Shown piece by piece: positions 19,182 through 27,516 of a stretch of 64,000 nt of DNA. The DNA comes from CADEFQ01 sp035433705 (GTDB taxonomy: Bacteria; Pseudomonadota; Gammaproteobacteria; Steroidobacterales; Steroidobacteraceae). Under the pieces are notes generated by a model. That model searched no databases, was not told the DNA's origin, and saw only the letters and a list, made by a program, of their open reading frames with translations. A program made the position numbers and the translations under genes. Location: the NCBI GenBank assembly GCA_035433705.1, contig DAORVK010000006.1, forward strand, positions 1 to 64,000, in the 5' to 3' direction. Numbering within the stretch: the stretch's first letter is position 1; each line of letters opens with the position of its first letter.

Positions 19182-20591
19182 ATGACCCCGACTGACGTTC
19201 TGAAGCTCATCAAGGAAAAGGAAGTCCGGTACGCCGACCTTCGCTTTACCGACACGCGCGGCAAGGAGCAGCACGTGACGATCCCGGCGAAACTCGTCGA
19301 TGAGGACCTGTTCCGCGACGGCAAGATGTTCGACGGTTCGTCAATCGCCGGCTGGAAGGGCATCAACGAGTCCGACATGATCCTCATGCCGGAGCCGAAC
19401 ACCGCGATCCTCGATCCGTTCATCGAGGAAGCCACGATCAACATCCGCTGCGACGTGATCGAACCCGCCACCATGCAGGGTTACGAGCGCGATCCGCGCT
19501 CGCTCGGCAAACGCGCGGAGGCGTATCTCAAGTCGACGGGGATCGCCGACAAGGCGCTCTTCGGTCCGGAAAACGAGTTCTTCATCTTCGACAGCATCCG
19601 CTGGAGCAATGAAATGCGCGGCTGCTCGTACGAGATCGATTCCGTGCAGGGCGCGTGGAATACGAACACGGCCTATCCGGAAGGCAACAAGGGTCATCGT
19701 CCCGGCGTGAAGGGCGGCTACTTTCCCGTGCCACCGGTCGATGCGTTCCAGGACATCAGGAACGCGATGTGCAACGCGCTCGAAGAACTCGGACAGATCG
19801 TCGAAGTGCACCACCATGAAGTCGCGACCGGTGGCCAGTGCGAGATCGGCGTGGGTGCGGGCACGCTCGTGCAGAAGGCCGACGCCGTGCAGATCCTCAA
19901 GTACGCGGTGCTGAACGTCGCGCATGCCTACGGCAAGACCGCAACCTTCATGCCGAAGCCGATCGTCGGTGACAACGGCTCGGGCATGCACGTGCACCAG
20001 TCGCTGTCGAAGGACGGCAAGGCGCTTTTCGCCGGCGACAAGTACGGCGGCCTCTCGGACCTCGCGCTCTACTACATCGGCGGCATCATCAAGCACGCCA
20101 AGGCGATCAATGCGTTCACGAACGCAGGTACCAACAGCTACAAGCGCCTCGTGCCGGGCTTCGAGGCGCCAGTCATGCTCGCGTACTCCGCGCGCAACCG
20201 CTCCGCGTCGATCCGCATTCCCTGGGTGTCGAACCCGAAGGCGCGCCGCATCGAGGTACGCTTCCCGGACTCTCTGGCGAACCCCTACTTCGCGTTCGCC
20301 GCGATGATGATGGCGGGTCTCGACGGTATCCAGAACAAGATTCACCCCGGTGATCCGGCCGACAAGGATCTGTACGACCTCGAGCCGGAGGAGGCGAAGG
20401 GCATTCCGACCGTGTGCCACTCGCTCGACATGGCGCTCGAGCATCTCGACAGGGATCGCGAGTTCCTGACGCGCGGTGGCGTGTTCACGAACGACGTGAT
20501 CGACGCCTACATGGCGCTGAAGGAACAGGAAGTCACGCGCTTTCGCATGTCGACGCACCCCATTGAACTCGACATGTACTACAGCTGCTGA
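19182..20591 (+). CDS. glnA: Glutamine synthetase type I
   Basis: The 469-residue protein has the exact length of E. coli GlnA and forms dodecamers that make glutamine from glutamate, ammonia and ATP. Visible features are the KMFDGSSIAGW segment, GPENEFFIFD (metal-binding Glu), the ATP-binding NGSGMHVHQS and NRSASIRIP. The tyrosine in DLYDLEPEEA is the adenylylation site, so activity is probably controlled by GlnE. GGAGA at 19172-19176 supports the ATG at 19182. Upstream lie a sigma-54 promoter and an NtrC site; ntrB and ntrC follow downstream. Confidence 0.98.
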   Translation: MTPTDVLKLIKEKEVRYADLRFTDTRGKEQHVTIPAKLVDEDLFRDGKMFDGSSIAGWKGINESDMILMPEPNTAILDPFIEEATINIRCDVIEPATMQGYERDPRSLGKRAEAYLKSTGIADKALFGPENEFFIFDSIRWSNEMRGCSYEIDSVQGAWNTNTAYPEGNKGHRPGVKGGYFPVPPVDAFQDIRNAMCNALEELGQIVEVHHHEVATGGQCEIGVGAGTLVQKADAVQILKYAVLNVAHAYGKTATFMPKPIVGDNGSGMHVHQSLSKDGKALFAGDKYGGLSDLALYYIGGIIKHAKAINAFTNAGTNSYKRLVPGFEAPVMLAYSARNRSASIRIPWVSNPKARRIEVRFPDSLANPYFAFAAMMMAGLDGIQNKIHPGDPADKDLYDLEPEEAKGIPTVCHSLDMALEHLDRDREFLTRGGVFTNDVIDAYMALKEQEVTRFRMSTHPIELDMYYSC

Positions 20592-20640
20592 TGGCAGGGC
20601 GGCGCAACGGCCCGGTTTGGTCTTCGAGGCCCGGCCGGGA

Positions 20641-20646
20641 TATGCT
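20641..20646 (+). promoter_or_regulatory. TATGCT -10-like hexamer 8 nt before the DUF4124 protein ATG
   Basis: TATGCT and eight bases precede the ATG at 20655. This predicts an independent, nearly leaderless transcript starting just after glnA. Confidence 0.35.
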
Positions 20647-20654
20647 CGAGCCGT

Positions 20655-21236
20655 ATGCGCCGCCTGTCATTTACCTTATTGCTGGCCATGTCCGGCGCGG
20701 CGCTTGCCGGCACGATGTACAAGTGGGTGGACCCGGGCGGCACCATCCATTATTCAAGTCAGCCGATGCCCGGCGCGACGGAAGTGCACATCGATTCCGC
20801 GCCGCCGGTGAGTGCGTCCGTGACCAACGCGGCGCGCGCCGTCGCGAGCGCGCCGCCCACGGGCGAATCCACGGGGCCATTCAAGTATACGAGTTGCGCG
20901 GTGACGAAGCCGTTGAGCGATCAGTCGCTGCCGAACGCGTTTTCGGTTTCGGTGGCGTGGCGGATCGAACCCGCGCTGCGCCCAGGCGATCGCGTCACCG
21001 TCGCACTCGATGGCCAGCTCATCCAGGGTGTTTCGCCCACCGCGACCAGCTACACGATCACGCCGATCGATCGCGGCGCGCACACGCTGATGGTCAGCAT
21101 TCTCGATGCCGACGGTCGCGGCGTGTGCCAGTCGGCCGGCGTCAACTTCTACGTGCAACAGCCGTCACTGCTTGCGCCCAATCGCCGGCCGGCACCGCCG
21201 CCGCGCCCGCGGCCCACCACGCCACCGCGGAATTGA
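20655..21236 (+). CDS. DUF4124 domain secreted protein
   Basis: The 193-residue protein has a short signal peptide (cut near AALAG, residues 15-19). The DUF4124 motif MYKWVDPGGTIHYSSQP follows directly. The middle region contains two cysteines (YTSCAV, GVCQSAG) and looks like a small beta-sandwich. The C-terminus is a proline/arginine-rich tail. Such proteins are often encoded between glnA and ntrB in gammaproteobacteria, but no role in nitrogen metabolism is established. It is probably periplasmic. Confidence 0.82.
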   Translation: MRRLSFTLLLAMSGAALAGTMYKWVDPGGTIHYSSQPMPGATEVHIDSAPPVSASVTNAARAVASAPPTGESTGPFKYTSCAVTKPLSDQSLPNAFSVSVAWRIEPALRPGDRVTVALDGQLIQGVSPTATSYTITPIDRGAHTLMVSILDADGRGVCQSAGVNFYVQQPSLLAPNRRPAPPPRPRPTTPPRN

Positions 21237-21254
21237 ACACCGCGCGAGGCTGCG

Positions 21255-22349
21255 ATGCGCGCTGAGCATGCATCGCCCTCGCCGCTCTCGCACTTCGATT
21301 CGGCGGATCTGCTCGATGCGCTCGCGACCGGCATCGTCGTGCTCGATCGCCAGCTTTGCGTCGTCTATGCCAACGTCGCGGCGCAGGACCTGCTCGGCGC
21401 GGGCTTCGCGCGCGCGCGCGGCCGGCCTTTCGTCGACCTGCTCGCGGATTCGAACGGGCTCGACGCCGTTCTGCGCCGCGCGCTCGAGCGCAGCGAGGCG
21501 TTTGCGGATCGCGAGCTTGTCTTCAGACCGACCGGCTCTGCGCGCGAGCCGCGCGTCGTCGATCTCACCGTGACGCCGCTTGAAGGCACGGTCACCGGGT
21601 CGCACCTGCTGCTCGAGCTCGCGGATGCCACCCAACGCCAGCGCATCTCGCGCGAAGCGGACCTGCTGGCGCGCCTCGACGGCAGCCGTCTCATGATCCG
21701 CCAGCTTGCCCACGAGATCAGAAATCCGCTCGGTGGCCTGCGCGGCGCAGCCCAGCTGCTCGAACGCGAGCTCGCAGACGCGGCGCAGCGCGAATACACC
21801 GGCGTGATCATCCGGGAGGCGGATCGACTCACCGCGCTCGTCGATTCCATGAGCGGCTCGGCGCGGCCGCCCCAGAAGGCGCGTACCAACGTCCATGAAT
21901 TGTGCGAGCACGTGTACATGCTGCTGCGCAGTGAGGCGCGCTCCGCCGTGCTGCTCGAACGCGACTACGATCCGAGCCTTCCGGACGCCGATCTCGACCG
22001 CAATCAGGTGATCCAGGCGCTGCTCAATCTCGCGCGAAACGCGATGCAGGCGATCGGTGAGCGTGGCCGCGTCGTCCTGCGTTCGCGTGCACTTCCCGGC
22101 GTGACGATCGGTTCGGTGCGGCACCGCCTCGTCGTTGCGCTGCAGGTGGAGGACAACGGCCCCGGAGTGCCCGACGAGCTGCGCGGCAGCCTCTTCCTGC
22201 CGCTGGTGACCGGTCGCGCCAATGGCACGGGCCTCGGGCTCGCCGTGGCACAGGAGATCGCGACCCGTCATGGCGGCATCGTCGAGTTCGAAAGCGCGCC
22301 GGGCCGCACCGTCTTCACGATGCTCCTGCCAATCGTGGAGCCGGCATGA
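21255..22349 (+). CDS. ntrB: Nitrogen regulation sensor kinase NtrB (GlnL)
   Basis: This 364-residue cytosolic histidine kinase has an N-terminal PAS domain (residues 15-125), a HisKA dimerisation helix with phospho-acceptor His153 in LAHEIRNPLGG, and a C-terminal ATPase domain with VEDNGPGVP and TGLGLAVAQEI. There is no membrane segment. With PII control it phosphorylates or dephosphorylates NtrC according to nitrogen status. A GAGG ribosome site precedes the ATG. Its stop overlaps the ntrC start by 4 bp. Confidence 0.96.
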   Translation: MRAEHASPSPLSHFDSADLLDALATGIVVLDRQLCVVYANVAAQDLLGAGFARARGRPFVDLLADSNGLDAVLRRALERSEAFADRELVFRPTGSAREPRVVDLTVTPLEGTVTGSHLLLELADATQRQRISREADLLARLDGSRLMIRQLAHEIRNPLGGLRGAAQLLERELADAAQREYTGVIIREADRLTALVDSMSGSARPPQKARTNVHELCEHVYMLLRSEARSAVLLERDYDPSLPDADLDRNQVIQALLNLARNAMQAIGERGRVVLRSRALPGVTIGSVRHRLVVALQVEDNGPGVPDELRGSLFLPLVTGRANGTGLGLAVAQEIATRHGGIVEFESAPGRTVFTMLLPIVEPA

Positions 22350-23749
22350 ACGCGCCGCCCTTGCGCGTATGGCTCGTTGACGACGACGCCTCGATCCGCT
22401 GGGTGCTCGAGCGTGCACTGCGCGGCGGCGGCATGGAGCCCCGCGCATTCGAGTCCGCCGACAGCGCGTTCGAGGCGCTGCGGACAGATACACCCGATGT
22501 GCTGATCACCGACATCCGCATGCCGGGCGCGAGCGGCCTCGATCTGCTGCGACGCATTCGCGAAGGCTGGCCCGCGCTGCCGGTGATCGTGATGACGGCG
22601 CATTCGGATCTCGGCAGCGCGGTTTCGGCGTACGAAAGTGGCGCCTTCGAGTACCTGCCGAAGCCGTTCGACGTCGACCACGCGGTCGAGCTCGTCCGGC
22701 GGGCTGCGCTGGCCCGAGCGCGCGCCGATGCCGGCGGCGCGAGCGTGCCGCGGATTCCCGAACTGCTCGGCCGCGCCCCCGCCATGCAACAGGTGTTTCG
22801 CGCGATCGGGCGCCTGTCGCGTTCCAGCGTGAGCGTGCTGATCACCGGCGAGTCGGGCACGGGCAAGGAGCTCGTGGCGCGCGCCCTGCACGAGCACAGC
22901 CCGCGCGCGGCCAATCCTTTCATCGCGCTCAACACGTCCGCGATTCCCTCCGAGTTGCTCGAGTCCGAGCTGTTCGGCCACGAAAAGGGCGCATTCACCG
23001 GCGCCGACGCATTGCGTCGCGGCCGCTTCGAGCAGGCCAACGGCGGCACGCTCTTTCTCGACGAGATCGGCGACATGTCGACCCCGCTGCAGACGCGCCT
23101 GCTGCGCGTGCTCGCCGAGGGCGAGTTCTATCGCGTCGGCGGTCAACTGCCGGTGCGCGTCGACGTGCGCGTGATCGCCGCGACCCACCAGGACCTCGAC
23201 GCGCGGGTGCGCACCGGGCAGTTCCGCGAAGATCTCTACCATCGCCTCAACGTGATCCGCATCGAGTTGCCGCCGTTGCGGTCGCGACGCGAAGACGTGC
23301 CGGACCTCCTCGCGCACTATCTGCGCGTGGCCGCGCAGGAGCTTGGCGGCGATCCGAAGGCGCTCTCGGCCGACGCGGCAGAGCGTCTCGTCGCCTGGGA
23401 CTGGCCCGGCAACGTGCGCGAGCTCGTCAATCTCTGTCGGCGACTCACCGTGCTTGCGCCGGGTACGGAAATCCATGCGGACGACCTGCCGGCCGCGATG
23501 AGCGGCGTGGGAGGCATGCCCGCGGGCATCGACTGGACCGCAGCGCTCACCCAGTGGGCCGGGGAGCGGCCCGATGATGCCGGCCCCTGGCTCTCGACGG
23601 CATTGCCCGATTTCGAGCGGGCGCTCATCCGCGTCGCCTTGCGCAAGTCGCGGGGCCATCGCCAGGAGGCCGCAAGGATGCTCGGCTGGGGCCGCAATAC
23701 CCTCACGCGCAAGCTCAAGGAGCTGGGGTTGGGAGACGACGCGGGCTGA
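22346..23749 (+). CDS. ntrC: Nitrogen regulation response regulator NtrC (GlnG)
   Basis: The 467-residue sigma-54 activator has three domains. The receiver has phospho-acceptor Asp56 (LITDIRMPG) and Lys106. The AAA+ domain has Walker A GESGTGKE (168-175) and the sigma-54 contact loop GAFTGA (215-220). The C-terminal Fis-type helix-turn-helix contains RQEAARMLGWGRNTLTRKL. When phosphorylated by NtrB it binds enhancers such as the one found upstream of glnA and opens sigma-54 promoters. Translation is coupled to ntrB through ATGA. Confidence 0.97.
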   Translation: MNAPPLRVWLVDDDASIRWVLERALRGGGMEPRAFESADSAFEALRTDTPDVLITDIRMPGASGLDLLRRIREGWPALPVIVMTAHSDLGSAVSAYESGAFEYLPKPFDVDHAVELVRRAALARARADAGGASVPRIPELLGRAPAMQQVFRAIGRLSRSSVSVLITGESGTGKELVARALHEHSPRAANPFIALNTSAIPSELLESELFGHEKGAFTGADALRRGRFEQANGGTLFLDEIGDMSTPLQTRLLRVLAEGEFYRVGGQLPVRVDVRVIAATHQDLDARVRTGQFREDLYHRLNVIRIELPPLRSRREDVPDLLAHYLRVAAQELGGDPKALSADAAERLVAWDWPGNVRELVNLCRRLTVLAPGTEIHADDLPAAMSGVGGMPAGIDWTAALTQWAGERPDDAGPWLSTALPDFERALIRVALRKSRGHRQEAARMLGWGRNTLTRKLKELGLGDDAG

Positions 23750-23764
23750 GAATCGGCGTGTCTC

Positions 23765-23770
23765 TATAAT
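23765..23770 (+). promoter_or_regulatory. TATAAT -10 hexamer 8 nt before the mscS-like ATG
   Basis: A perfect TATAAT is followed by eight bases and the ATG at 23779. The expected start of transcription falls at the A of the ATG or one to two bases before it. No -35 consensus is seen 17 bp upstream. Confidence 0.5.
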
Positions 23771-23778
23771 GCGGGTGC

Positions 23779-24879
23779 ATGGAACACCTGCTTGCAACGC
23801 TCGAACACATCGTCCTCGGCAATTCGCTGCGCGCGTGGGGCCTCGCCGCGCTCGCCTTCACCTTCACCTTTGTCATCGTGCCAGTCTTGCGCAGTCTCGC
23901 GGCACGGCGCCAGCGCGCCCGCGCCGAGAAGTACGCGCGGCTTGGCAAACCGGTACCCGCGGGTATGGACCTCGCCGCCCGGCTTGCCGCAGGTACTTCG
24001 CGCTTCTTCCTCCTGACGCTCGCGCTGTGGTTCGCGACGCGCATTCTGGTTCTGCCACCGAGGCTCGATCACGCCTTCACCTTCGTGATCGTCGTCACCT
24101 TCTGGCTGCAGATGGCGATGTGGGGCGTGCAGGCGGCGCGCTTCAGTCTCGACCGACAGCTGCACAGGGGTGGGCCGGAGGACGCCGCGCGCGCGGGCTC
24201 CTTTGAGGTGCTGCTGTTCGTTGCGCGCATCGCGATCTACTCGTTCGCGCTGCTGCTCGCGCTCGACAACCTCGGCGTGCAGATCAAGCCGTTGCTCGCC
24301 GGTCTCGGTATCGGCGGCATCGCGATCGCGCTTGCGGTGCAGACCGTGCTCGGGGACCTGTTTGCGTCGCTGTCGATCGCACTCGACAAGCCGTTCGAGG
24401 TTGGCGATGCGCTCACGATCGACGACGCGACCGGCACCGTCGAGCGCATCGGCATCAAGAGCACACGGCTGCGCAGCGTCAATGGCGAGGAGATCATCAT
24501 CTCGAACGCCGACCTGCTGAAGGCGCGTGTGCGCAATTACAAGCGCATGCGCGAGCGGCGCTACGTGTTCAGCGTCGGGGTCACCTATGAGACGCCACGC
24601 GAGCACCTCGTCGCAGTCCCCTCGATCATCGAGGCGATCGTGCGCGCGCAGCCGAAAACCCGTTTCGACCGCTGCCACCTGCTGCGTCTCGGTGACTGGT
24701 CGCTGCAGTTCGAGGCCGTGTACTTCGTGACCGACTCCGATTACCTGCTGTTCGCCAATACGCAGCACGCGATCAACCTCGCATTGCTCGAGGCGTTCGC
24801 GCAGCGCGGCATCGGGCTTGCGTACCCGACCCAGCGGCAGTTCGTCGAAGGACAGGGCGCCGTCAGTGGCCCGTCATGA
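23779..24879 (+). CDS. Mechanosensitive ion channel, MscS family
   Basis: The 366-residue membrane protein has hydrophobic helices near residues 18-40, 75-90, 95-115, 145-170 and 172-200. The last is the pore helix, LLAGLGIGGIAIALAVQ, which has the Gly/Ala-rich packing of MscS TM3. The beta domain follows, with FASLSIALDKPFEVGD and GTVERIGIKSTRLRSVNGEEI, typical of MscS. It should open on membrane tension and release small solutes on hypo-osmotic shock. A perfect TATAAT lies 8 nt before the ATG. The 3' end overlaps the convergent binding-protein gene by 17 bp. Confidence 0.92.
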   Translation: MEHLLATLEHIVLGNSLRAWGLAALAFTFTFVIVPVLRSLAARRQRARAEKYARLGKPVPAGMDLAARLAAGTSRFFLLTLALWFATRILVLPPRLDHAFTFVIVVTFWLQMAMWGVQAARFSLDRQLHRGGPEDAARAGSFEVLLFVARIAIYSFALLLALDNLGVQIKPLLAGLGIGGIAIALAVQTVLGDLFASLSIALDKPFEVGDALTIDDATGTVERIGIKSTRLRSVNGEEIIISNADLLKARVRNYKRMRERRYVFSVGVTYETPREHLVAVPSIIEAIVRAQPKTRFDRCHLLRLGDWSLQFEAVYFVTDSDYLLFANTQHAINLALLEAFAQRGIGLAYPTQRQFVEGQGAVSGPS

Positions 24880-25963
24880 AGCGCGTCCACATGCGCAGGC
24901 GCTCGCGCAGGTAGGCGTCGTGTTTCATCGGATCGGGGAACAGGCGCGCCATGACGGCAGGGGGCGGGAAGATGTCCGGGTCGTCGCGTACGGCGAGCGG
25001 CAGCAGGGCGCGGCCCGGTACGTTTGCGGTTGCAAAGCCGGTCGCCCTGGTGATCGATGCTGCGACCTGCGGCTCGAGCATGTAGTTGATGAACCGCAGT
25101 GCGTTATCCGCGTGTGGGGCATCGGCAGGAACCGCCATCATGTCGAACCAGAGCTGCGCGCCCTCGCGAGGCACTGAATAGACGAGGGTGTACGGGCTGC
25201 CGGCCTGCCTGGCCCGCAGGCGGGCCTGGATCGCGTTGCCATTGTCGCTGAACGCGAGGCACACGCCACCGCCTGCAAGGTCGGCGAACTGCCGTGCGTT
25301 CGACAGATAGCGCAGGAACGGCCGCACTGCGTGCAGCGCCCGTTCGGCGAGCGCGAGATCGGCGGGGTCTTCGCTGTTCGGGTCGCGGCCGAGCCATGCA
25401 AGCACGTGCGGCACGACCGCGATCGGCGTGTCGTAAAAGACGACGCCACAGTCAGCGAAGCGCGCCACGACGTCGGGATCGAAGAGCATGGCCCAGCTGT
25501 CCACCGGCGCATCGGGCATGCGCGCGAGGATCATCTCCCGGTTGTAGGCGAAGCCGTTGGTGCCCCAGAGATAAGGGACGCCGTACGCATTGCCCGGATC
25601 CTCACGCTGCACGGCAGCCATGACCGCCGGATCGAGATTGCGCAGGTTCGGCAGCTGTGACTTGTCGAGCTTGCGCAGCGCGCCGGCCAGGCCCAGGCGT
25701 TCGACGTACGCGGCCCCTGGTACCACGACGTCGTAGTCCGAATGGCCCGCGAGCAATCTGGTTTCGAGGACCTGATTCGTGTCGAGCAGGCTGTAGTTGA
25801 CCTTGATGCCGGTCTGCGCTTCGAAGTTCGCGAGCGTGTCGGCAGCGACGTAACCGGGCCAGCTGTACACGTTGACAACCTGCTGCGCGCCGTCACGCTG
25901 GCAGGCCGTGAGCAGCACGAGCGGCGCGGCGCAGAGCAGGGCTCGTGCGGCGCCGCGCACCAC
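24863..25963 (-). CDS. Spermidine/putrescine-type ABC substrate-binding lipoprotein (PotF/PotD-like)
   Basis: About 366 residues if translated from the GTG at 25963. A lipobox (LLTAC) follows a hydrophobic signal. NVYSWPGYVAADTLANFEAQTGIKV matches the first strand and helix of polyamine-binding proteins, and YGVPYLWGTNGFAYN is their conserved ligand-cleft segment. It would present polyamines or similar cations to a permease. No permease or ATPase gene is nearby, so it is an orphan in this window. The GTG lies directly after the pyrD stop, implying coupled translation. A longer ATG frame would overlap pyrD by more than 100 bp and destroy the lipoprotein signal. Confidence 0.85.
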   Translation of the reverse strand: MVRGAARALLCAAPLVLLTACQRDGAQQVVNVYSWPGYVAADTLANFEAQTGIKVNYSLLDTNQVLETRLLAGHSDYDVVVPGAAYVERLGLAGALRKLDKSQLPNLRNLDPAVMAAVQREDPGNAYGVPYLWGTNGFAYNREMILARMPDAPVDSWAMLFDPDVVARFADCGVVFYDTPIAVVPHVLAWLGRDPNSEDPADLALAERALHAVRPFLRYLSNARQFADLAGGGVCLAFSDNGNAIQARLRARQAGSPYTLVYSVPREGAQLWFDMMAVPADAPHADNALRFINYMLEPQVAASITRATGFATANVPGRALLPLAVRDDPDIFPPPAVMARLFPDPMKHDAYLRERLRMWTRFMTGH

Positions 25964-25964
25964 T

Positions 25965-26930
25965 TCACCCCGAAACCGGTGCGTCCAGCACCTCGCGACC
26001 TGTGCGCAACGAGCCGACGAGATCCCGCACCGAGGCGAGACCCTGTGCGCGCAGGTAGTCCGCGATGCCGGCATTCACCTTCTTGCACACCATCGGGTCG
26101 TAGAAGAGCGCGGTGCCGATACCGACCGCGGTGGCTCCTGCGATCAGGAACTCGATGGCGTCCCGCGCATTCACGATGCCGCCCTGCCCGATGATCGGAA
26201 TGCGGTGCGGGCCGGCAACTTCGTGGACCTGGTGCACCTTGAGCAGCGCGATCGGCTTGATGGCGGGCCCCGACAGTCCGCCTTGCACGTTGCCCAGGAA
26301 CGGGCGGCGGGTCGTCACGTCGATACCCATGCCCATCACGGTGTTGATCACCGCCAGCGCATCCGTTCCCGCCTCGATGCAGCGGCGCGCGTTCTCCCGG
26401 ATGTCGGTCTGGTTCGGCGAGAGCTTGGTGATGAGCGGCTTTTTCGACACGGCACGACAGGCGGCCACCACGCGCGCCGACATTTCCGGGGAGTTGCCGA
26501 ACACGACGCCGCCCTCCTTCACGTTCGGGCAGGAGATGTTGATCTCGATCGCATCAATGGGAGAGTCATCGAACCGCCGCGTCACCTCCACATATTCTTC
26601 GACCGTGGAGCCCGAAACGTTCGCGATGAAGCGGGTCTCGGCAAAATCGAGACCGGGCAGGATGCTCGTGACAACATGTTCGACGCCCGGGTTCTGCAGT
26701 CCGATCGCGTTCAACATGCCCATCGGCGTTTCGTAGACGCGGTGCGGCGGATTGCCGAGCCGCGCCTTGCCGGTGGTCCCCTTCAGCACGAGCGCGCCCG
26801 CGTCGCGGTTCGTGAAGCCCTCGATGCGCGTGTACTCCTCGCCGAAGCCGACGCAGCCGGAGAGGAGGACGATGGGCGAGGAGAAGCGAAGCCCGCAGAA
26901 GTCGAGGGCAAGGGGTGACGTGGACGGCAT
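25965..26930 (-). CDS. pyrD: Dihydroorotate dehydrogenase, class 1B type
   Basis: The 321-residue FMN barrel has the active-site NISCPNVKEGG, with Cys134 as the catalytic base typical of class 1 enzymes (class 2 uses Ser). TKLSPNQTDI and GQGGIVNARDAIEF are conserved phosphate- and FMN-binding loops. It oxidises dihydroorotate to orotate in pyrimidine synthesis. Class 1B enzymes usually work with an iron-sulfur subunit, PyrK, which is not encoded here. A TATAAT hexamer lies 6 nt before the ATG, suggesting a leaderless message that continues into the binding-protein gene. A related pyrimidine-reductive enzyme is a less likely alternative. Confidence 0.88.
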   Translation of the reverse strand: MPSTSPLALDFCGLRFSSPIVLLSGCVGFGEEYTRIEGFTNRDAGALVLKGTTGKARLGNPPHRVYETPMGMLNAIGLQNPGVEHVVTSILPGLDFAETRFIANVSGSTVEEYVEVTRRFDDSPIDAIEINISCPNVKEGGVVFGNSPEMSARVVAACRAVSKKPLITKLSPNQTDIRENARRCIEAGTDALAVINTVMGMGIDVTTRRPFLGNVQGGLSGPAIKPIALLKVHQVHEVAGPHRIPIIGQGGIVNARDAIEFLIAGATAVGIGTALFYDPMVCKKVNAGIADYLRAQGLASVRDLVGSLRTGREVLDAPVSG

Positions 26931-26936
26931 CGGGCC

Positions 26937-26942
26937 ATTATA
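26937..26942 (-). promoter_or_regulatory. TATAAT -10 hexamer 6 nt before the pyrD ATG
   Basis: Read on the minus strand: TATAAT, GGCCCG, ATG. This spacing leaves no room for a ribosome-binding site, so translation probably begins on a leaderless mRNA. Confidence 0.55.
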
Positions 26943-27054
26943 GGGCCTGGGGCGGAGGGCTCAGGGCGAACGGCCAGAGCGCGCTACCGCGCGTCGAACA
27001 CAGCCAACGTTTCTTGCCCTAAGCTCTGGGCGCTCCGCCCTCCGCCCCGAGCCC
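26943..27054. repeat. Intergenic imperfect palindrome between pyrD and trmL
   Basis: The outer arms GGGGCGGAGGGC (26949-26960) and GCCCTCCGCCCC (27037-27048) are perfect. An inner pair GGCCAGAGC / GCTCTGGGC (26972-26980 and 27023-27031) matches at 8 of 9 positions. It fills most of the 130-bp gap between divergent genes. Part of it resembles the sequence at 41784-41857. Confidence 0.6.
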
Positions 27055-27060
27055 TTCGCA

Positions 27061-27516
27061 ATGTTCCACGTGGTGTTGCACCAACCCGAAATCCCGCCCA
27101 ACACGGGCAATATCATTCGCCTGTGCGCGAACACCGGGTCGGCGCTGCATCTGGTACGGCCGCTCGGCTTTACGCTGGACAAGCGCTCGCTGCGTCGCGC
27201 CGGACTCGATTACAGCGATCTCGCGACGGTGACCGTGCACCCGGACCTCGATGCCTGCCGCGCGCAGCTCGAGGGGGCGCGCTGGTTCGTGATCGAGACG
27301 GGTGGCGTGACGGCGCACAGCGACGCCGCGTTCGTGCCGGGCGATGCCTTTCTCTTCGGCTCGGAGCGCGCCGGGCTGCCGGGCGCCGTAGTGGCCGCGA
27401 TACCGGCCGCGCGGCATCTGTCGCTGCCCATGCGTGCCGGCAATCGCAGCCTCAATCTGTCGAACGCTGTTGCGGTCGTCGTATATGAAGCGTGGAGGCA
27501 GTGTGGCTACCGGTAA
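27061..27516 (+). CDS. trmL: tRNA (cytidine(34)-2'-O)-methyltransferase TrmL
   Basis: This 151-residue SPOUT methyltransferase starts MFHVVLHQPEIPPNTGNIIRL. The knot signatures FLFGSERAGLP and RSLNLSNAVAVVVYEAWRQ are present and the length is that of E. coli TrmL (157). It 2'-O-methylates the wobble C/U34 of tRNA-Leu using S-adenosylmethionine. The following symporter gene begins inside or at its end, suggesting a two-gene unit. Confidence 0.95.
   Translation: MFHVVLHQPEIPPNTGNIIRLCANTGSALHLVRPLGFTLDKRSLRRAGLDYSDLATVTVHPDLDACRAQLEGARWFVIETGGVTAHSDAAFVPGDAFLFGSERAGLPGAVVAAIPAARHLSLPMRAGNRSLNLSNAVAVVVYEAWRQCGYR

Noticed and set aside
27062..27077. parS-like sequence TGTTCCACGTGG at the trmL start
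   Set aside because: Only about 10 of 16 positions match the parS consensus and the second half-site is lost; it is explained by trmL coding sequence.
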